Both the position numbers and the translations under genes were made by a program. Of a stretch of DNA of 64,000 bases, positions 62,315 through 64,000 are shown piece after piece. This stretch comes from Parabacteroides faecis (GTDB lineage: Bacteria > Bacteroidota > Bacteroidia > Bacteroidales > Tannerellaceae), in NCBI RefSeq assembly GCF_014647375.1, contig NZ_BMPB01000003.1:372001-436000 (forward strand), written 5' to 3'. The notes beneath the pieces were generated by a model. The model was not told the DNA's origin, searched no databases, and worked only from the letters and a program-made list of their open reading frames with translations. Every line of letters starts with the position of its first letter. Position 1 is the first letter of the stretch.

Positions 62315-63670
62315 TTATTTATAAATAAGTTCTATTGTATATGAGATTTCCTTATTGTTTTCTGTCACTGCTGTAAATGACAACTGGGCACTACCTTGCT
62401 TATGAACCATTAGTGTCACTTGAGTGACCTCATTCCCCTCATTCGGCTGACTATCTTTCCAGGTAATAGCATCATTTCCATCCGATGTCAACTGCCAATC
62501 CTTTGTTGTGAACTGAACGCCACTACCTCCGGTTCCATCAAGGTTCTGTTGTATCAAAGCCAGTTTGATTGTCAGCTCACCCGAATTCTTGATCGAATAG
62601 GCCAGGCTAGGTACAAGAGACATTTCGTATGTAAAAGGATACCCTCCTATCGGAGCGCGCTGCTCGCTGACTGTCACTTCCAAAGAGTAATCACTAATTA
62701 CCAAGGGAATGATCAACAAGTCGTTACGACGTACATAAGTAAAATGGGTTACACCGGTCAGATTCTGTTCTTTTTCTTCCTGTCGTTGAATAGTAGTCTG
62801 CACTTTGATATTATCTTGTCCATCCAACATAGACTCATGCACATAAAATATAGCCTCTCTTTTATCAGCCGTAGCTAATTCAAAACTACTTTCCTCATCT
62901 TGCTCGAAAAATATCTTATCTACATCACTAAATTCAGTAGCATCGTTATCTGGAAATAAAGGGATATCCTCTTCTTTTATATTTTCCAAAGACTTATAAG
63001 GAAGCATATAAATCTTTCTATCATTCTGGAACTTTTCCAAGGTCATCTTCGACACAGCAACCTCTCCGGCTGTCTTATTCTCGATACTCATTTTCACTTT
63101 TGCTATCATACGATACAAAGGTATTTCCACCATTTCGGACTCCAATTTGTGGGGATGACTGGACATAGGGATAGAGTTCCGCTCATCCACTACTATTTTA
63201 ACATCATTCTTTATTTTTGCATCAGGAATACTACCATTTAAAACACCTTGCTCATCAAATGAGACAGGCAGCGTCTTCCCCACCTCCAACGCCTCCAGAA
63301 TATTTTCATTGTTCTCCAACAACGGACTATTCAAATTAGAAAAAGCATACACATAAGCTGCTTCTTTCGGGACTTCCATTGAAAAACCTTCCTCTAATAT
63401 AGCCTCCTTCCCCTCTTCCCATTGTAAATCTTCCTCTTCTCTCTGCAATATTTTGCCATCGTTATCTGTAATAACTACAAGGATATTACGCATACCTTCA
63501 TATTGCGTTGTATTTTGGGAGTTTTCCTCCTGACTGGCAGAGAGCATGAGCCGGAAGTCGACTGTCTTAGTGTCTCCCGGCAGGAGACCGTCCGGTTCTT
63601 CGTTTGAACAGGCAAATAAGAAAACCAATAAAAGCGAGAAAAAGAACGTATTTCTTAATCGGTACTTCAT
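62315..63670 (-). CDS. FimA/Mfa-like fimbrillin-family lipoprotein
   Basis: A 451-residue lipoprotein with lipobox at C21 (LFAC). After it comes 'DTKTVDFRLMLSAS', a region rich in short strands ('ILVVITDNDGKIL', 'AYVYAFSNL'), 'LYRMIAKVKMSIENKTAGEVAVSKMTLEKF' and late 'YTIELIYK'. This matches the FimA/Mfa1-like fimbrillin superfamily of Bacteroidales, processed by an Arg-specific or similar protease and polymerised by strand exchange. The ATG at 63670 is used; two codons upstream is a GTG. It lies between a Pro/Asp-repeat protein and the T9SS-like protein on the same strand. Confidence 0.75.
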   Translation of the reverse strand: MKYRLRNTFFFSLLLVFLFACSNEEPDGLLPGDTKTVDFRLMLSASQEENSQNTTQYEGMRNILVVITDNDGKILQREEEDLQWEEGKEAILEEGFSMEVPKEAAYVYAFSNLNSPLLENNENILEALEVGKTLPVSFDEQGVLNGSIPDAKIKNDVKIVVDERNSIPMSSHPHKLESEMVEIPLYRMIAKVKMSIENKTAGEVAVSKMTLEKFQNDRKIYMLPYKSLENIKEEDIPLFPDNDATEFSDVDKIFFEQDEESSFELATADKREAIFYVHESMLDGQDNIKVQTTIQRQEEKEQNLTGVTHFTYVRRNDLLIIPLVISDYSLEVTVSEQRAPIGGYPFTYEMSLVPSLAYSIKNSGELTIKLALIQQNLDGTGGSGVQFTTKDWQLTSDGNDAITWKDSQPNEGNEVTQVTLMVHKQGSAQLSFTAVTENNKEISYTIELIYK

Positions 63671-63688
63671 ATGCACTTTCTTTATAGG

Positions 63689-64000
63689 TTATAACTCCGT
63701 TTCATTCAAACGTATCACCCAGTCTTTTACCTGGATGGTGTAGCACGCATAACCGATGACCGGATCAGGATCAGGTGTCGGGTCGGGATCTGGGTCGGGG
63801 GTTGGCTCAGGATCGGGGTCAGGATCAGGCGTTGGGTCAGGCGTTGGGTCAGGGTCAGGGCAATCCGGACAGGTAATCGGGGTCAGGAAGAAGATGATAG
63901 AATATTCATCCTGACGATCCAGATATTCCTGGGCACTGATGTCATGGCCTTCCATTTTGGTGAGCAAAAGGTAATTGTTGAGGTTGATATTCAGCACATC
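63689..64000 (-). CDS. Fimbrial-type surface protein, C-terminal part only
   Basis: The frame is open through the right edge, so only the last 103 residues are seen. They include 'DISAQEYLDRQDEYSIIFFL', a Cys-Pro-Asp-Cys, about 40 residues of Pro-Asp/Pro-Thr repeat (a stiff linker), and a final 'YTIQVKDWVIRLNETEL'. Such PD-repeat linkers before a short C-terminal strand occur in fimbrial tip and Mfa-like proteins. It lies 18 bases upstream of the fimbrillin-like gene on the same strand. Identity cannot be fixed without the rest. Confidence 0.5.
   Translation of the reverse strand, partial: DVLNINLNNYLLLTKMEGHDISAQEYLDRQDEYSIIFFLTPITCPDCPDPDPTPDPTPDPDPDPEPTPDPDPDPTPDPDPVIGYACYTIQVKDWVIRLNETEL

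Noticed and set aside
63760-63870. Low-complexity GGATCAGG-type repeats near the right edge.
   Set aside because: They encode a Pro-Asp/Pro-Thr linker in an open frame, not an intergenic repeat or array.

Overview
The window is chromosomal DNA of a gut-type Bacteroidales bacterium, most likely Parabacteroides or a close relative. The evidence is a SusC/SusD pair with an ECF sigma and FecR-type anti-sigma factor, a serine-type sulfatase, FimA/Mfa-like fimbrial lipoproteins, many 'MKK...C' lipoproteins, Bacteroidetes-type -7 boxes (TAnnTTTG), few Shine-Dalgarno sequences, and a protein with a type IX-like C-terminal sorting domain. No rRNA, tRNA, CRISPR array or insertion sequence was seen.

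Layout. 1-1257: three small overlapping minus-strand genes (DUF4248, DUF6633-like, DUF4373). 1542-2402: an Rpn-family PD-(D/E)XK nuclease. 2580-4082: a membrane-anchored coiled-coil winged-helix regulator. Divergent from it, 4313-29582 is a long accessory island: four small NVEALA-motif secreted peptides, eight beta-propeller-type lipoproteins, two near-identical thioredoxin/DUF1573 lipoproteins, four transglutaminase-fold lipoproteins, a dedicated signal peptidase I and an O-antigen-ligase-like TPR membrane protein. Truncated copies of these same genes lie between the intact ones. 29746-30183: an HU-like DNA-binding protein. 30326-36123: a toroid glycosidase-like lipoprotein, a GH51 arabinofuranosidase and an M1 aminopeptidase. 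36211-37122: a sugar nucleotidyltransferase. 37240-46721: a sulfatase/phosphatase/SusD/SusC locus with an ECF sigma factor at one end and its probable FecR anti-sigma at the other; a probable antisense sRNA lies across the susC leader. 47140-52058: an unusual signal-less pair, a Hint-domain protein and a LamG/transglutaminase-like protein. 52216-56430: a DcaP-like porin, two cyclophilins and a MATE transporter. 56506-64000: a 1931-residue secreted protein with a T9SS-like tail and two fimbrillin-like proteins, the last cut by the window edge.

The most interesting part is the NVEALA island. A module (thioredoxin/DUF1573 lipoprotein, then a conserved ~200-nt leader with an 11-bp hairpin and a micro-ORF, then an NVEALA peptide, then a hairpin, then a propeller lipoprotein) occurs twice intact and once with decayed components. 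In the two closest copies nucleotide identity stops right after the NVEALA motif, so a constant secretion leader is followed by unrelated cargo. The motif ends in Ala-Leu-Ala, which looks like a signal peptidase I site, and the island encodes its own signal peptidase I. My inference is a diversifying secreted-peptide system with processing enzyme, possible modifying or cross-linking enzymes and surface propeller partners, controlled by the divergent membrane regulator. None of this has been tested here.
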